Part shown: one piece after another, positions 6,047 to 6,279 of the stretch | Position numbering within the stretch: position 1 is the first letter of the stretch | Layout: each line of letters begins with the position of its first letter | NCBI GenBank assembly: GCA_015485035.1 | Contig: WFUI01000125.1 | Coordinates: 1 to 6,279, forward strand | Source of the DNA: Mariprofundus sp. | GTDB taxonomy: Bacteria > Pseudomonadota > Zetaproteobacteria > Mariprofundales > Mariprofundaceae | Direction of reading: 5' to 3' | DNA: 6,279 bases | Program-made: the position numbers and the translations under genes | The notes under the pieces: model-generated | The model's database searches: none | What the model was told of the DNA's origin: nothing | What the model saw: only the letters and a program-made list of their open reading frames with translations

Positions 6047-6279
6047 CTATCTGAAGCTTTGAGGGTCGATCTCGTATTTCCGCAGTAATTTCCGCACGGT
6101 ATTCCGGTTCAGCCCCAGCATCTCAGCTACTTTCAACTGGTTGCCATGGCAGCGTTCCATGGCCAGAATCAATAGCGGCGGTTCGGTTTGTTCGAGCATA
6201 TATTGGTGCAAATTGGTCGCTTTGGCATAACCGAGCTGATGCAGGTACTGGCGGGTACAGCGCGTCACAGCCTGCGCCA
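6047..6279 (-). CDS. fis: Fis family DNA-binding protein, 5' end outside the window
   Basis: The last 76 residues of a small nucleoid-associated regulator are visible; the frame is still open at the right edge. The sequence NLHQYMLEQTEPPLLILAME (22-41) matches the Fis dimerisation helices. GNQLKVAEMLGLNRNTVRKL (45-64) is the C-terminal helix-turn-helix, which in Fis and NtrC-type activators reads roughly GNQ..AA..LGINR.TLRKKL. E. coli Fis is 98 residues, so roughly 10-25 residues should lie beyond the edge. A GTG at 6268 could act as a start but lies in the middle of conserved-looking sequence, so it is probably internal. The tail runs six residues (DPQSFR) past the usual KYGM-type end. The alternative, the C-terminus of an NtrC-type regulator, is less likely given the Fis-like helices upstream of the HTH. 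dusB, often upstream of fis, would lie outside the window; purH, which follows fis in some proteobacteria, is absent. Confidence 0.82.
   Translation of the reverse strand, partial: AQAVTRCTRQYLHQLGYAKATNLHQYMLEQTEPPLLILAMERCHGNQLKVAEMLGLNRNTVRKLLRKYEIDPQSFR

Noticed and set aside
6047..6268. Complete 73-residue Fis-like protein starting at GTG 6268
   Set aside because: The same frame continues upstream to the window edge without a stop and the family is longer, so the GTG is probably an internal valine codon and the gene is partial.

Overview
The window is a compact, ordinary-looking stretch of bacterial chromosome with about half G+C by eye. It probably comes from a proteobacterium: the Fis-type regulator at the right edge, the closely E. 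coli-like AroB and YhiN proteins, and a Sec/Tat-exported MsrA/MsrB pair all point that way. Gamma- or Zetaproteobacteria would fit, but the sequence does not settle the class. I see no rRNA, tRNA, CRISPR array, insertion sequence or prophage gene.

Left to centre (1-4677), five genes lie on the minus strand. In order of transcription they are msrA (4677-4087), msrB (4090-3602, 4-base GTGA overlap with msrA), aroB (3529-2423), a CobT-like phosphoribosyltransferase (2316-1318) and an M48/Ste24-type membrane protease (1243 to beyond the left edge). msrA and msrB are almost certainly co-transcribed and translationally coupled. aroB follows after 72 bases. The gap before cobT carries a perfect 14-bp stem-loop and a good -10 box, so cobT may form its own unit. 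The protease has a strong ribosome binding site just next to a 12-bp tandem duplication.

Right part (4789-6279): a YhiN/HI0933-family flavoprotein is divergent from msrA. It converges on a partial Fis gene that enters from the right edge. The divergent gap (4678-4788) is the main candidate promoter region; the convergent gap (5980-6046) has small inverted repeats but no classical terminator.

Functionally, msrA and msrB repair oxidised methionine (S- and R-sulfoxides), and both start with export signals, suggesting envelope repair. The M48 protease belongs to a family of membrane metalloproteases. AroB (shikimate pathway) and the CobT-like protein (lower-ligand activation for cobalamin, if canonical) are metabolic enzymes with no obvious link to these. 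The two most interesting points are the MsrB frame, which has a Tat-type start and a second, strong internal start giving a leaderless enzyme of normal family size, and the CobT-like protein, which keeps the fold and catalytic Glu but departs from several signature motifs. No clearly new multi-gene system is visible.
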